From Pelobates cultripes (lineage: Eukaryota > Chordata > Amphibia > Anura > Pelobatidae), in NCBI GenBank assembly GCA_933207985.1, contig OW240920.1:149184659-149248658 (forward strand): 64,000 nucleotides of DNA, written 5' to 3'. The notes under the pieces are model-generated. The model was not told the origin of the DNA. It saw only the letters and a program-made list of their open reading frames with translations, and ran no database searches. The position numbers and the translations under genes are program-made. Positions within the stretch are counted from its first letter, which is position 1; each line of letters begins with the position of its first letter. Of the stretch, positions 33,996 to 45,549 are shown one piece after another.

Positions 33996-34439
33996 CTGTG
34001 GGAAGAGACACGTAATTAGTGTATGGGGCACATACCAAGACACCATGGGGTACGGATTAGAGAAAAGTATTGTTAACCTCTAAAGACTGCAAGCAATGTC
34101 TACTAAATCATGAAAGAAGGAATCGCCTCTGAGGTAGCTTTTATATTTAGGTTGTTTCGTAATTTTGCAGCAATTGCTAAAGTGATATAAGGACTACTTC
34201 ACCTTAAGGCCCTTCTTCCAGATGACTGTCACAGTGTTAAGCCCACTTCTGTTTTTGTCTTAGTAACTACAGCAGTGAATTCACACAAGGCAGCCCATTA
34301 ACAATCTCACATGTCAACCCAAAAGAACTAAACAGAATAATAGTAAAAAAGTGGCCAAATATGGTAAAATAAATAATGAAATTGTTTAATAATCGAGAAA
34401 TTATTGAATTATGCTAAAATATGACAGATCTCCCTTAAA

Positions 34440-34690
34440 GGAACACAAAGGCATAAGGAATACAATTCCAAGAAATTTTGACAAAACGATTTTTACTTAG
34501 CTTTTTCCTCTGTGCTGCTCATACGACAGCCACTAGAGGTGGACTTAACCCTTCATGGCAAACAGACGTTTTACATTCCAGGTTTAAAAGGACTGGGACA
34601 CTGCACCCAGGCCACAACATTGAGAGCAAGTTGCCTGGGTGCAGTGTCTGCAAACTGAAAGAATGGAAATGCGGGGAGGGGGGTTGGGAC
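34440..34690. repeat. MITE-like segment with a perfect hairpin
   Basis: GACACTGCACCCAGGC (34597-34612) is repeated inverted at 34633-34648, giving a 16-bp perfect stem with a 20-base loop. It is 50-100 bases downstream of a slc38a5-like exon in gene sense. The surrounding sequence resembles short dispersed repeats; no TIR was defined. Confidence 0.45.
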
Positions 34691-34697
34691 TTATTAC

Positions 34698-34842
34698 CAA
34701 TGATGCCAAATATATCCTTGATGTTTGAAACACAGATGACCAGAATATTGACGGCTGTCAGCAGAACCACGGCAATAAGGATGTGACGCCACCATCGGAA
34801 ATCCTGCCCGGGGCACAGCAGTTGCTGAACTGCTCTTCGAAT
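34698..34842 (-). CDS. slc38a5: slc38a5-like exon, loop and transmembrane helix
   Basis: The exon is 145 bases long, with acceptor TCTCCAG and donor GTAATA. The intron before it is only 81 bases (34843-34923), the shortest in the window. It encodes IRRAVQQLLCPGQDFRWWRH, a helix LIAVVLLTAVNILVICV, and NIKDIFGIIG. IRRAxQQLL, RHxxIAxxLL and IRDIFGxIG are family motifs. It ends in phase 1. Confidence 0.96.
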
Positions 34843-34923
34843 CTGGAGAAAGAGCGACATGAGAATTTAAGGAAAGGTTTTGTGGTAGAAGGATACACCG
34901 GTAGTATGCAAATTATCACTTAC

Positions 34924-35048
34924 TGGGAAAAGCACAACCGGAACAGTGAGAGTGACTGCAACCAGCACTGCCAGGCGTACACACAGCACCAGTTTATCCA
35001 TGGGATCAACCTTTATATAGGTGTGTAACATCTCCGACTCAACGTTAC
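34924..35048 (-). CDS. slc38a5: slc38a5-like exon, transmembrane helix
   Basis: The exon is 125 bases long, with acceptor CTATCAG and donor GTAAGT. It completes the glycine codon of the previous exon and reads NVESEMLHTYIKVDP, then a helix LVLCVRLAVLVAVTLTVPVV. The VExELLHTY and VRLAVLxAVTLTVPVVLFP motifs are diagnostic of SLC38A3/A5. It ends in phase 0. Confidence 0.96.
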
Positions 35049-35077
35049 CTGATAGTAAAGAATAACGGTCACTCACT

Positions 35078-36130
35078 GGGAAACAGAGACAAACCGTGTC
35101 ACTGGGAAACTGACAGACAAACTGTGTCACTGGGAAACAGAGACAGAATGTATCGCTGGGAAACAGAGACAGAGTGTATCACTGGGAAACTGACAGACAA
35201 ACTGTGTCACTGGGAAACAGAGACAGAGTGTATCACTGGGAAACAGAGACAGAGTGTATCACTGGGAAACAGAGACAGAATGTATCACTGGGAAACTGAC
35301 AGACAAACTGTGTCACTGGGAAACAGAGACAGAATGTATCACTGGGAAACAGAGACAGAGTGTATCACTGGGAAACAGAGACAGAGTGTATCACTGGGAA
35401 ACAGAGACAGAATGTATCACTGGGAAACTGACAGACAAACTGTGTCACTGGGAAACAGAAACAGAATGTATCACTGGGAAACAGAGACAGAGTGTATCAC
35501 TGGGAAACAGAGACAGAATGTATCACTGGGAAACAGAGACAGAGTGTATCACTGGGAAACTGAGACAGAATGTATCACTGGAAAACTGAGACAGAATGTA
35601 TCACTGGGAAACTGAGACAGAGTGTATCACTGGGAAACAGAGACAGAGTGTATCACTGGGAAACAGAGACAGAATGTATCACTGGGAAACTGACAGACAA
35701 ACTGTGTCACTGGGAAACAGAAACAGAATGTATCACTGGGAAACAGAGACAGAGTGTATCACTGGGAAACAGAGACAGAATGTATCACTCGGAAACAGAG
35801 ACAGAGTTTATCACTGGGAAACTGAGACAGAATGTATCACTGGGAAACTGAGACAGAATGTATCACTGGGAAACTGAGACAGAGTGTATCACTGGGAAAC
35901 AGAGACAGAGTGTATCACTGGGAAACAGAGACAGAGACACCCTGTCTCTGTTTCCCAGTGATACACTCTGTCTCTGTTTGCCAGTGATACAACCACTGGG
36001 AAACAGAGACAGAGTGTAGCACTGGGAAACTGACAGACAAACTGTGTCACTGGGAAGCAGAGACAGAGTGTGGCACTGGGAAACAGAGACAAACTGTGTC
36101 ACTGGCAAACAGAGACAGACAGAGAGTATC
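35078..36130. repeat. slc38a5: 26-bp minisatellite filling a slc38a5-like intron
   Basis: About 40 units of TGTATCACTGGGAAACAGAG plus ACAGAG, with a longer form containing CTGACAGACAAACTG. A short block at 35938-35992 is inverted relative to the rest. Array open frames are artefacts. Confidence 0.95.
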
Positions 36131-36199
36131 AGTGTCACAGGACAGTAAAACAATGACATCCATGACAGGTACACAGTTTACCACCGTAGTGGGACTCAC

Positions 36200-36300
36200 C
36201 ATAGAAAGTCAGATAACCAAACACAGCCGTCAGTAGGTACATTATGAACATGGCAAATATAGACAAGTTGGCCACATTCTGCATCCGAGATTTCGTAGCC
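36200..36300 (-). CDS. slc38a5: slc38a5-like exon, transmembrane helix
   Basis: The exon is 101 bases long, with acceptor CTCCTGCAG and donor GTGAGT. It encodes [18 protein letters not shown] and continues as a membrane helix ending AVFGYLTFY(G). Family members have KRRMQxVANxSI and then a FGYLTFYG motif at this point. Its upstream intron runs 26.6 kb to 62900 and holds most of the transposons of the window. Its downstream intron is about 1.15 kb and is filled by a 26-bp minisatellite. Confidence 0.95.
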
Positions 36301-36689
36301 CTGCAGGAGAAAAGTCATGTGGTATTGTATATGTAGCCATGTCGTGCAGCCATGTAATATGTTATGTGCAGTAACTGTATCTGTGTGATATGCCATAAGT
36401 ACATTGCATGTACCTGTGAAGTTGTACATATGGCTAACTGCAGAATGAAGAATTACTTTTTAATGGAGCAGAAAGTAATCATTTTGAGAAATAAAATGCA
36501 CAGACAGAGCCAGACCAAACACTGCAAACAGGGAATTTTTAATATGTTAATTGAAAAACAAACACATTCATTCTTTCTTTTCAATATTTTCTCAATACTA
36601 AGCTGCATTTCCCTCTTTTTTTTTTTTTAAATCCATACTTTTCTGGATTTGTGGGCAACATAATAAAGAGCATATCATGGTAAAATACG

Positions 36690-37340
36690 TCATTAACCCC
36701 TTAAGGGCGGAGTTAAATGTACACCTTTTGATCAAAACTAAAAGTAAACAAAACCTGGAATTTGACTAAATGTCTGTTCAGCTGTAATTCACCTCTTTCA
36801 TCTGAAGTGCACCCACACCTATTATATAGCATTCTGTTCAGGAGAAGCAGGGCTTTAATTTTACATCAAAATGTTGATATATGAAACATAATTCAATTTC
36901 AATAAAATCTAACAAAAAGAGTGAGAAATTAAGGAATGTTATTTTTTCAGTTCTGTATGACATTTTAATTTTAATGTTGTAATACTGTTAGCTTTTACTG
37001 CAATAAAATACACGTGTGTGTGTTCAGCGAAGTCTTTTGTGCACAGCAGTACTCCCCCCGTACAGGTTTTATGGGGTTTTGGAAAGTTACATGATAAAAT
37101 ATATCATATGCTACACATTGACAGTTGCCAGATTGATTTGCTGGGCCTAGGTTGCCTCTAAGAATGTATGGCAGCCCACAAATAAAAATTAACCCAATTA
37201 TGGCATATCATTTGCAAAAGTAGACAACTAAGGGTATTCAAAATGGTCTTTTTTTTTTTTTTAGCCAATTAGTCACAAACCATGGCTACAGTTACCGTTC
37301 ATGTTTGTATTTCTGAATTTTTTCACAAAAACTGCACTGT
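36690..37340 (+). repeat. Dispersed repeat starting TTAACCCCTTAAGG
   Basis: The segment begins ATTAACCCCTTAAGGGCGG. It later contains GTACAGGTTTTATGGGGTTT and TTGCCAGATTGATTTGCTGG, which recur at 44750-44880 and at 49890-50790. A TTAA-bounded DNA transposon (piggyBac or Kolobok type) is a guess from the end sequence only. Confidence 0.5.
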
Positions 37341-37519
37341 CCTGATTAAACATGGCAGTATTTACTTATGGGTTAGCTCCTCCCCTCAAGGCAAAAAGGA
37401 CAGGAAATAGAACTGTGAAATTGGTATAAATATATCCACTCCCTCCCCAGCAGGAAGCCTTGTTTCCTGTCCTCACAGTAGTTTGGAAGGAGTCAGCTTA
37501 AAGGAACAGTATAGGGTCA

Positions 37520-38872
37520 GGGTACCCACTATAGGCCCTATGTATGAGTTACTATGAGGACACGGCCTCAGTATATGTACCCACTATATGCTCTATGTAT
37601 GAGTTACTATGAGGACACGGCCTCAGTATATGTACCCACTATATGCTCTATGTACGAGTTACTATGAGGACACTGCCTCAGTATATGTACCCACTATATG
37701 CTCTATGTATGAGTTACTATGAGGACACAGCCTCAGTATATGTACCCACTATATGCTCTATGTATGAGTTACTATGAGGACACAGCCTCAGTATATGTAC
37801 CCACTATATGCTCTATGTATGAGTTACTGTGAGGACACAGCCTCAGTATATGTACCCACTATATGCTCTGTGTATGAGTTACTGTGAGGACACAGCCTCA
37901 GTATATGTACCCACTATAGGCTCTATGTATGAGTTACTATGAGGACACAGCCTCAGTATACATGCAAATTCCACCATATGCCTCCTATGTGCGAGTTACC
38001 ATGAGGACACGGCCCTCAGTATGTACCCACTATATGCCTCTAATGACGAAGTTACTATGAGGACACCCTCACCCCCAGTATATGTAACACCTTTTACCCT
38101 ATATGCTCCCCATGTATGAGTTACCATGAGGACACAGCCCTCAGTATATGCAAATCTACTCTCATATGCTCTATGTATGAGCTACCATGAGGACACTCCC
38201 AAGCCTCAGCATATGTACCCACTATATGCCTATGTATGAGTTACCATGAGGACACAGCCTCAGTATATGTACCCAATTATATGCTCTATGTATGAGCTAC
38301 TATGAGGACACACCTCGCCCCCAGTATATGTACCTACCTATATGATCTTATGTATGAGTTACTATGAGGACACAGCCTCAGTATATGTACACACTATATG
38401 CTCTGTGTATGAGTTACTATGAGGACACTGCCTCAGTATATGTACCCACTATATGCTCTATGTATGAGTTACTGTGAGGACACAGCCTCAGTATATGTAC
38501 CCACTATATGCTCTATGTATGAGTTACTATAAGGACACAGCCTCAGTATATGTACCCACTATATGCTCTATGTATGAGTTACTGTGAGGACACAGCCTCA
38601 GTATATGTACCCACTATATGCTCTATGTATGAGTTACTGTGAGGACACAGCCTCAGTATATGTACCTACTATATGCTCTATGTATGAGTTACTGTGAGGA
38701 CACAGCCTCAGTATATGTACCCACTATATGCTCTATGTATGAGTTACTGTGAGGACACTGCCTCAGTATATGTACCCACTATATGCTCTATGTATGAGTT
38801 ACTATGAGGACACAGCCTCAGTATATGTACCCACTATATGCTCTATGTATGAGTTACTGTGAGGACACAGCC
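37520..38872. repeat. slc38a5: 55-bp minisatellite, about 24 copies
   Basis: Units hold CACTATATGCTCTATGTATG, AGTTACTATGAGGACACAGC and CTCAGTATATGTACC. A middle stretch (37960-38345) is unusually corrupted by extra C and A bases. Located in the 26.6 kb slc38a5-like intron. Confidence 0.95.
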
Positions 38873-41800
38873 CCACTGATATCTCTGTCTATGAGTTGTT
38901 ACGTCACACCCTCAGTATGTGACTGATATCTCTGTCTATGAGTTGTTACGTCACACCCTCAGTATATGGGACTGATATCTCTGTCTATGAGTTGTTACGT
39001 CACACCCTCAGTATGTGACTGATATCTCTGTATATGAGTTGTTACGTCACACCCTCAGTATATGGGACTGATATCTCTGCATATGAGTTGTTACGTCACA
39101 CCCTCAGTATGTGTGACTTATATCTCTGTATATGAGTTGTTACGTCACACCCTCAGTATATGGGACTGATATCTCTGTATATGAGTTGTTACGTCACACC
39201 CTCAGTATATGGGACTGATATCTCTGTATATGAGTTGTTACGTCACACCCTCAGTATATGGGACTGATATCTCTGTATATGAGTTGTTACGTTACACCCT
39301 CAGTATATGGGACTGATATCTCTGTATATGAGTTGTGACGTCACACCCTCAGTATATGAGACTGATATCTCTGTATATGAGTTGTTACGTCACACCCTCA
39401 GTATATGGGACTGATATCTCTGTATATGAGTTGTTACGTCACACCCTCACTATATGGGACTGATATCTCTGTATATGAGTTGTTACCTCACACCCTCAGT
39501 ATATGGGACTGATATCTTTGTATATGAGTTGTTACCTCACACCCTCAGTATATGGGACTGATATCTTTGTATATGAGTTGTTACGTTACACCCTCAGTAT
39601 ATGGGACTGATATCTCTGTATATGAGTTGTTACGTCACACCCTCAGTATATGGGACTGATATCTCTGTATATGAGTTGTTACGTCACACCCTCAGTATGT
39701 GGGACTGATATCTCTGTATATGAGTTGTTACGTCACACCCTCAGTATGTGGGACTGATATCTCTGTATATGAGTTGTGACGTCACACGCTCAGTATATGG
39801 GACTGATATCTCTGTATATGAGTTGTGACGTCACACTCTCAGTATATGGGATTGATATCTCTGTATATGAGTTGTTACGTCGCACGCTCAGCATATGGGA
39901 CTGATATCTCTGTATATGAGTTGTGACGTCACACGCTCAGTATATGGGACTGATATCTCTGTATATGAGTTGTGACGTCACACTCTCAGTATATGGGATT
40001 GATATCTCTGTCTATGAGTTGTTACGTCACACCCTCAGTATATGGGACTGATATCTCTGTATATGAGTTGTTACGTCGCACGCTCAGCATATGGGACTGA
40101 TATTTCTGTATATGAGTTGTGACGTCACACCCTCAGTATATGGGACTGATATCTCTGTATATGAGTTGTTACGTCGCACCCTCAGTATATGGGACTGATA
40201 TCTCTGTATATGAGTTGTTACGTCACACCCTCAGTATATGGGACTGATACCTCTGTATATGAGTTGTGACGTCACACCCTCAGTATATGGGACTGATACC
40301 TCTGTATATGAGTTGTTACGTCACACCCTCAGTATATGGGACTGATATCTCTGTATATGAGTTGTTACGTCACACCCTCAGTATATGGGACTGATATCTC
40401 TGTATATGAGTTGTTACCTCACACCCTCAGTATATGGGACTGATATCTCTGTATATGAATTGTTACGTCACACCCTCAGTATATGGGACTGATATCTCTG
40501 TATATGAGTTGTTACGTCACACCCTCAATATATGGGACTGATATCTCTGTATATGAGTTGTTACGTCACACCCTCAGTATATGGGACTGATATCTCTGTA
40601 TATGAGTTGTTACGTCACACCCTCAGTATATGGGACTGATATCTCTGTATATGAGTTGTTACGTCACACCCTCAGTATGTGTGACTGATATCTCTNNNNN
40701 NNNNNNNNNNNNNNNNNNNNNNNNNNNNNNNNNNNNNNNNNNNNNNNNNNNNNNNNNNNNNNNNNNNNNNNNNNNNNNNNNNNNNNNNNNNNNNNATATC
40801 TCTGTATATGAGTTGTTACGTCACACCCTCAGTATATGGGACTGATATCTCTGTATATGAGTTGTTACGTCACACCCTCAGTATATGGGACTGATATCTC
40901 TGTATATGAATTGTTACGTCACGCCCTCAGTATATGGGACTGATATCTCTGTATATGAGTTGTGACGTCACACCCTCAGTATATGTGACTGATATCTCTG
41001 TATATGAGTTGTTACGTCACACTCTCAGTATATGGGACTGATATCTCTGTATATGAGTTGTTACATCACACTCTCAGTATATGGGACTGATATCTCTGTA
41101 TATGAGTTGTTACGTCACACCCTCAGTATATGGGACTGATATCTCTGTATATGAGTTGTTACGTTACACCCTCAGTATATGGGACTGATATCTCTGTATA
41201 TGAGTTGTTACGTCACACCCTCAGTATGTGGGACTGATATCTCTGTATATGAGTTGTTACGTCACACCCTCAGTATGTGGGACTGATATCTCTGCATATG
41301 AGTTGTTACGTCACACCCTCAGTATGTGTGACTGATATCTCTGTATATGAGTTGTTACCTCACACCCTCAGTATGGGACTGATATCTCTGTCTATGAGTT
41401 GTTACGTCACACCCTCAGTATATGTGATGATATCTCTGTATATGATCTCTCAGTATATATGAGTTGTTGACGTCACACCCTCAGTATATGGGACTGATAT
41501 CTCTGTATATGAGTTGTTACGTCACACCCTCAGTATATGGGACTGATATCTCTGTATATGAGTTGTTACGTCACACCCTCAGTATATGGGACTGATATCT
41601 CTGTATATGAGTTGTTACGTCACACCCTCAGTATATGGGACTGATATCTCTGTATATGAGTTGTGACATCACACCCTCAGTATATGGGACTGATATCTCT
41701 GTATATGAGTTGTTACGTCACACCCTCAGTATGTGGGACTGATATCTCTGTATATGAATTGTTACGTCACACCCTCACTATGTGTGACTGATATCTCTGT

Positions 41801-43050
41801 CTATGAGTTGTTACGTCACACCCTCAGTATATGGGACTGATATCTCTGTATATGAGTTGTTACGTCACACCCTCAGTATATATGACTGATATCTCTGTAT
41901 ATGAGTTGTGACGTCACACCCTCAGTATATGGGACTGATACCTCTGTATATGAATTGTTACGTCACACCCTCAGTATATGGGACTGATATCTCTGTATAT
42001 GAGTTGTTACGTCACACCCTCAGTATATGGGACTGATATCTCTGTATATGAGTTGTTACGTCACACCCTCAGTATGGGACTGATATCTCTGTATATGAGT
42101 TGTACGTCACACCTCAGTATATGGGACTGATATCTCTGTATATGAGTTGTGACGTCACACTCTCAGTATATGGGATTGATATCTCTGTATATGAGTTGTT
42201 ACGTCACACCTCAGTATATGGGACTGATATCTCTGTATATGAGTTGTGACGTCACACGCTCAGTATATGGGACTGATATCTCTGTATATGAGTTGTGACG
42301 TCACACTCTCAGTATATGGGATTGATATCTCTGTCTATGAGTTGTTACGTCACACCCTCAGTATATGGGACTGATATCTCTGTATATGAGTTGTTACGTC
42401 TCAGCATATGGGACTGATATTTCTGTATATGAGTTGTGACGTCACACCCTCAGTATATGGGACTGATATCTCTGTATATGAGTTGTTACGTCACACCCTC
42501 AGTATATGGGACTGATATCTCTGTATATGAGTTGTTACGTCACACCCTCAGTATGTGTGACTGATATCTCTGTATATGAGTTGTGACGTCACACCCACAG
42601 TATGTGTGACTGATATCTCTGTATATGAGTTGTTACCTCACACCCTCAGTATATGGGACTGATATCTCTGTATATGAGTTGTGACGTCACACCCTCAGTA
42701 TATGGGACTGATATCTCTGTATATGAGTTGTGACGTCACACCCTCAGTATGTGTGACTGATATCTCTGTATATGAGTTGTGACGTCACACCCTCAGTATG
42801 TGTGACTGATATCTCTGTATATGAGTTGTGACGTCACACCCTCAGTATGTGTGACTGATATCTCTGTATATGAGTTGTTACCTCACACCCTCAGTATATG
42901 GGACTGATATCTCTGTATATGAGTTGTGACGTCACACCCTCAGTATGTGTGACTGATATCTCTGTATATGAGTTGTTACCTCACACCCTCAGTATATGGG
43001 ACTGATATCTCTGTATATGAGTTGTTACGTCACACTCTCAGTATCTGTGA
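38873..43050. repeat. slc38a5: 49-bp minisatellite, about 85 copies, with a gap
   Basis: Units hold GACTGATATCTCTGTATATG, AGTTGTTACGTCACACC and CTCAGTATATGG. The unit aligns with the adjacent 55-bp unit, so the two arrays share ancestry. A run of 100 N breaks it at 40696-40795, so true length is unknown. Confidence 0.97.
40696..40795. other. Assembly gap (100 N)
   Basis: Exactly 100 N, a placeholder size, inside the 49-bp array. An open frame running through the N is meaningless. Confidence 1.
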
Positions 43051-43790
43051 TTAGTATATTCTGTGTGCAGATCGAGTTATATTATAGAACCCCAGTATAT
43101 ACACAGCCTTAGTATATTTAATATGTGCATCAGATGTAAGATCTGTGTTTGATCTACCAAACGTGCACTATTGCACTGTGTAAGTAACCATTACAAACTG
43201 GGGAATATCTCATTCAGTTTATAAATGAAGAGGATGTGAGAAACTTGCTGCCTTTTGTCTTTGCATTAGATTTCTCCTCCCCGATGTGTTTCAAGATTAG
43301 CAATTAACCACTTTAGATGAACTGCAGGAATTACTGAACCTGTCTGGGTTCCCCTCCCACTGGAGAGGAGTCCTGAGTTCAATAAACAGTTAATAGTGCT
43401 TTATGTGCGCATTATGCAGATACAGAATTGCAGTTGCTACCAAAGTATTTCTCTTTCCAGGTACCATCACCTCATTGACGAGGATAACTGATGTTTTTTT
43501 ACATTTCATAGCAGTGCTTAACCTTAGAAAATGGAAAAAAGGAGTAACAATATCCCAGACCTCCACTCCGATGGCGGTAGGTGTTTGGGAATTAATACAA
43601 CATGAAATAGATTAGTAGCAAAACCAAAAAACACAAAAAACCTTTATAAATCTATAGTCGTAGAGCTACTATATCTAATATAGGTTCCTAAATAGGATGA
43701 AACGTTCCACTTAAGAGGGATTTGTGAATGCAAAAGCTACCCATATCTTCACATATAATTTTAAATAGTTGTCACTGTAATGGTCGACTT
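43051..43790. other. Intron sequence, no gene recognised
   Basis: AT-rich, no exon motifs; short open frames without similarity that I recognise. Confidence 0.4.
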
Positions 43791-43799
43791 TTTATAAAA

Positions 43800-44450
43800 A
43801 TAATCTGGACCGATCAGTCTAGCACAGTTTGAACTGAGATTGAAATATTTTTAGCTACCAGTGCATGTCTGTGAAGAAAACAGTGAGAACTGGTGCTGTT
43901 TTTGCTACATTTCCTATTAGTGTCACAGCGCCTGCCACTTTCCCAACCATTGCTTTGGCACCATCACTGCACACATATACACATATTTGTCCCAATTTAT
44001 ACTGTGTGTGTTCATAAACTTCTGGCTACAGTTAAAATGTTCTCACCAGCGGTATGAGTTTTCAATGTTTCACACAGAAGCAAGTCTTCTTCAATCGGTT
44101 TGTCAAAATTATATCCAACAAAAACCAACAAATTTGAAAGTCCTGCAACATCTGTTGGCACGTCTAATTGCAATGAGTACCCATCACATTGATGCAGTCG
44201 AGAAATTAGTTCAGTATGCATGTCATCAGCAAGATCATGAATACAGCGCAAAACTGTGTTGTTAGTAAGTGGAACAGCTTCAATTGTTTTACACAACTTC
44301 TCACTTAAAATGCATGACACTATTTCTTTTGCACACGGTTTTATTGGTGATTCCCCAATTGTGTGTGCTTCTCCTGCAAGAGCTATGCGGTAACTCACTC
44401 TGTAAGAAGCCTCTGTGGCTTTTTCCATTATCATTTTTACATTTTTTGCT
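43800..44450 (-). pseudogene. hAT (ZBED5-type) transposase fossil
   Basis: A 140-codon frame (44434-44012) reads EASYRVSYRIALAGEAHTIG, then LTNNTVLRCIHDLADDMHTE and GYSLQLDVPTDVAGLSNLLV. It continues YNFDKPIEEDLLLCETLKTH, and further on YVCSDGAKAMVGKVAGAV in another frame. These are the hAT DDE-core motifs shared with ZBED5-like host proteins (SYxVxYxIA, TVSRRIxDLA, LQLDESTDV, CTDGAxxMVG). Here ESTD reads VPTD, which changes the motif near the first catalytic Asp. The dimerisation domain is missing. A dead fragment. Confidence 0.8.
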
Positions 44451-44499
44451 CGTAAATTGTTTAGTCCTGCTACTCCTGAAGCTTTCGCTTGAAAAAGTC

Positions 44500-44650
44500 A
44501 ATGTCTTTGTACTATGTATGTGTTTACTCAAAAAGCTTAGTATACATTGCAGATTGCAGGTGCCCTGCTTAGTATAGATTGCAGATGCACTGCTTAGTAT
44601 ACATTGCAGATTGCAGGTGCACTGCTTAGTATACATTGCAAATGTTTCAC
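44500..44650. repeat. Short tandem repeat TTAGTATA-CATTGCAGA
   Basis: About four units of roughly 32-40 bases (CTTAGTATACATTGCAGATT, GCAGGTGCCCTG). Confidence 0.75.
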
Positions 44651-45549
44651 ATAAACTGTACTTTAGCTGATCATATCTTTGCCAATATACATTGTACTAC
44701 TCTAAAACACTCACATTTGTGTTTAGCGATGTTTCACAAGTACAGCAGTACTCCTAATGTACAGGTTTTATTAGGTTTTGGAAAGTTAGAGGGTCAAATA
44801 TAGGGCTTGCCCATTTCAGTTTTCAAACCTGGAAATTTGACAAAGTGATTTTCTGGGCCTGTGTCACCTTTGAGAGAGAATGGCAGCCAAGGTTTCAACC
44901 ATTATGGCATACTATTTTCAAAAGTAGGCATGGTAGACTTTTAAACAGTTTGTTATGCAGAGGGCAGATTGAGGGGTCAAGGAAGAGCAGTAATAACTGG
45001 AATCTTTTTTTTTGTAGCAAACACAGCACTTTCTCTGGGGTGACGTTATACAGTGTGTGAGGTAACTAGGTAACTATAGGATGATAGTTTTAGGATAAAA
45101 TCAGAGAATGGGTAGGGCTTACCCATGGCTTATTTTTGTAGGTGTGCCGGACCTTACCACCTATTATAACAGAAAATTTAAGCCATAATTACCGATATTT
45201 TCTTTTCCCGGATATATGCCATGGCAGCACCACGTATGGGTATAGCTCCTCCCCTTCTTAATTGGGCAGGAACACCTCCTAAATAAAAGAGACTACCCCT
45301 TTACCTCCTCAGTCTTAGTTTAAAGCCATGAAACAACACATGATTTTAGAAAAGGGTGGGATTGCAGTGCTGCCATGGCATATATCCAGGAAAAGAAAAT
45401 ATCGGTAAGTATGGCATAAATTTTCTGTTATAATAGGTGGCAAGGTCCGGCACACCTACAATGTTATACCCAAGCTGAAATGAGTAAGGGAGGGAGAATA
45501 ATAACCACAACGCATAAATCCATGCAAATACGGTTTATTGATCCATAAA

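Noticed and set aside
36196..36429. 77-residue minus-strand frame
   Set aside because: Wrong-frame shadow of the slc38a5-like exon at 36200-36300.
40630..40845. Open frame across the N run
   Set aside because: It passes through 100 unknown bases of an assembly gap within a minisatellite.
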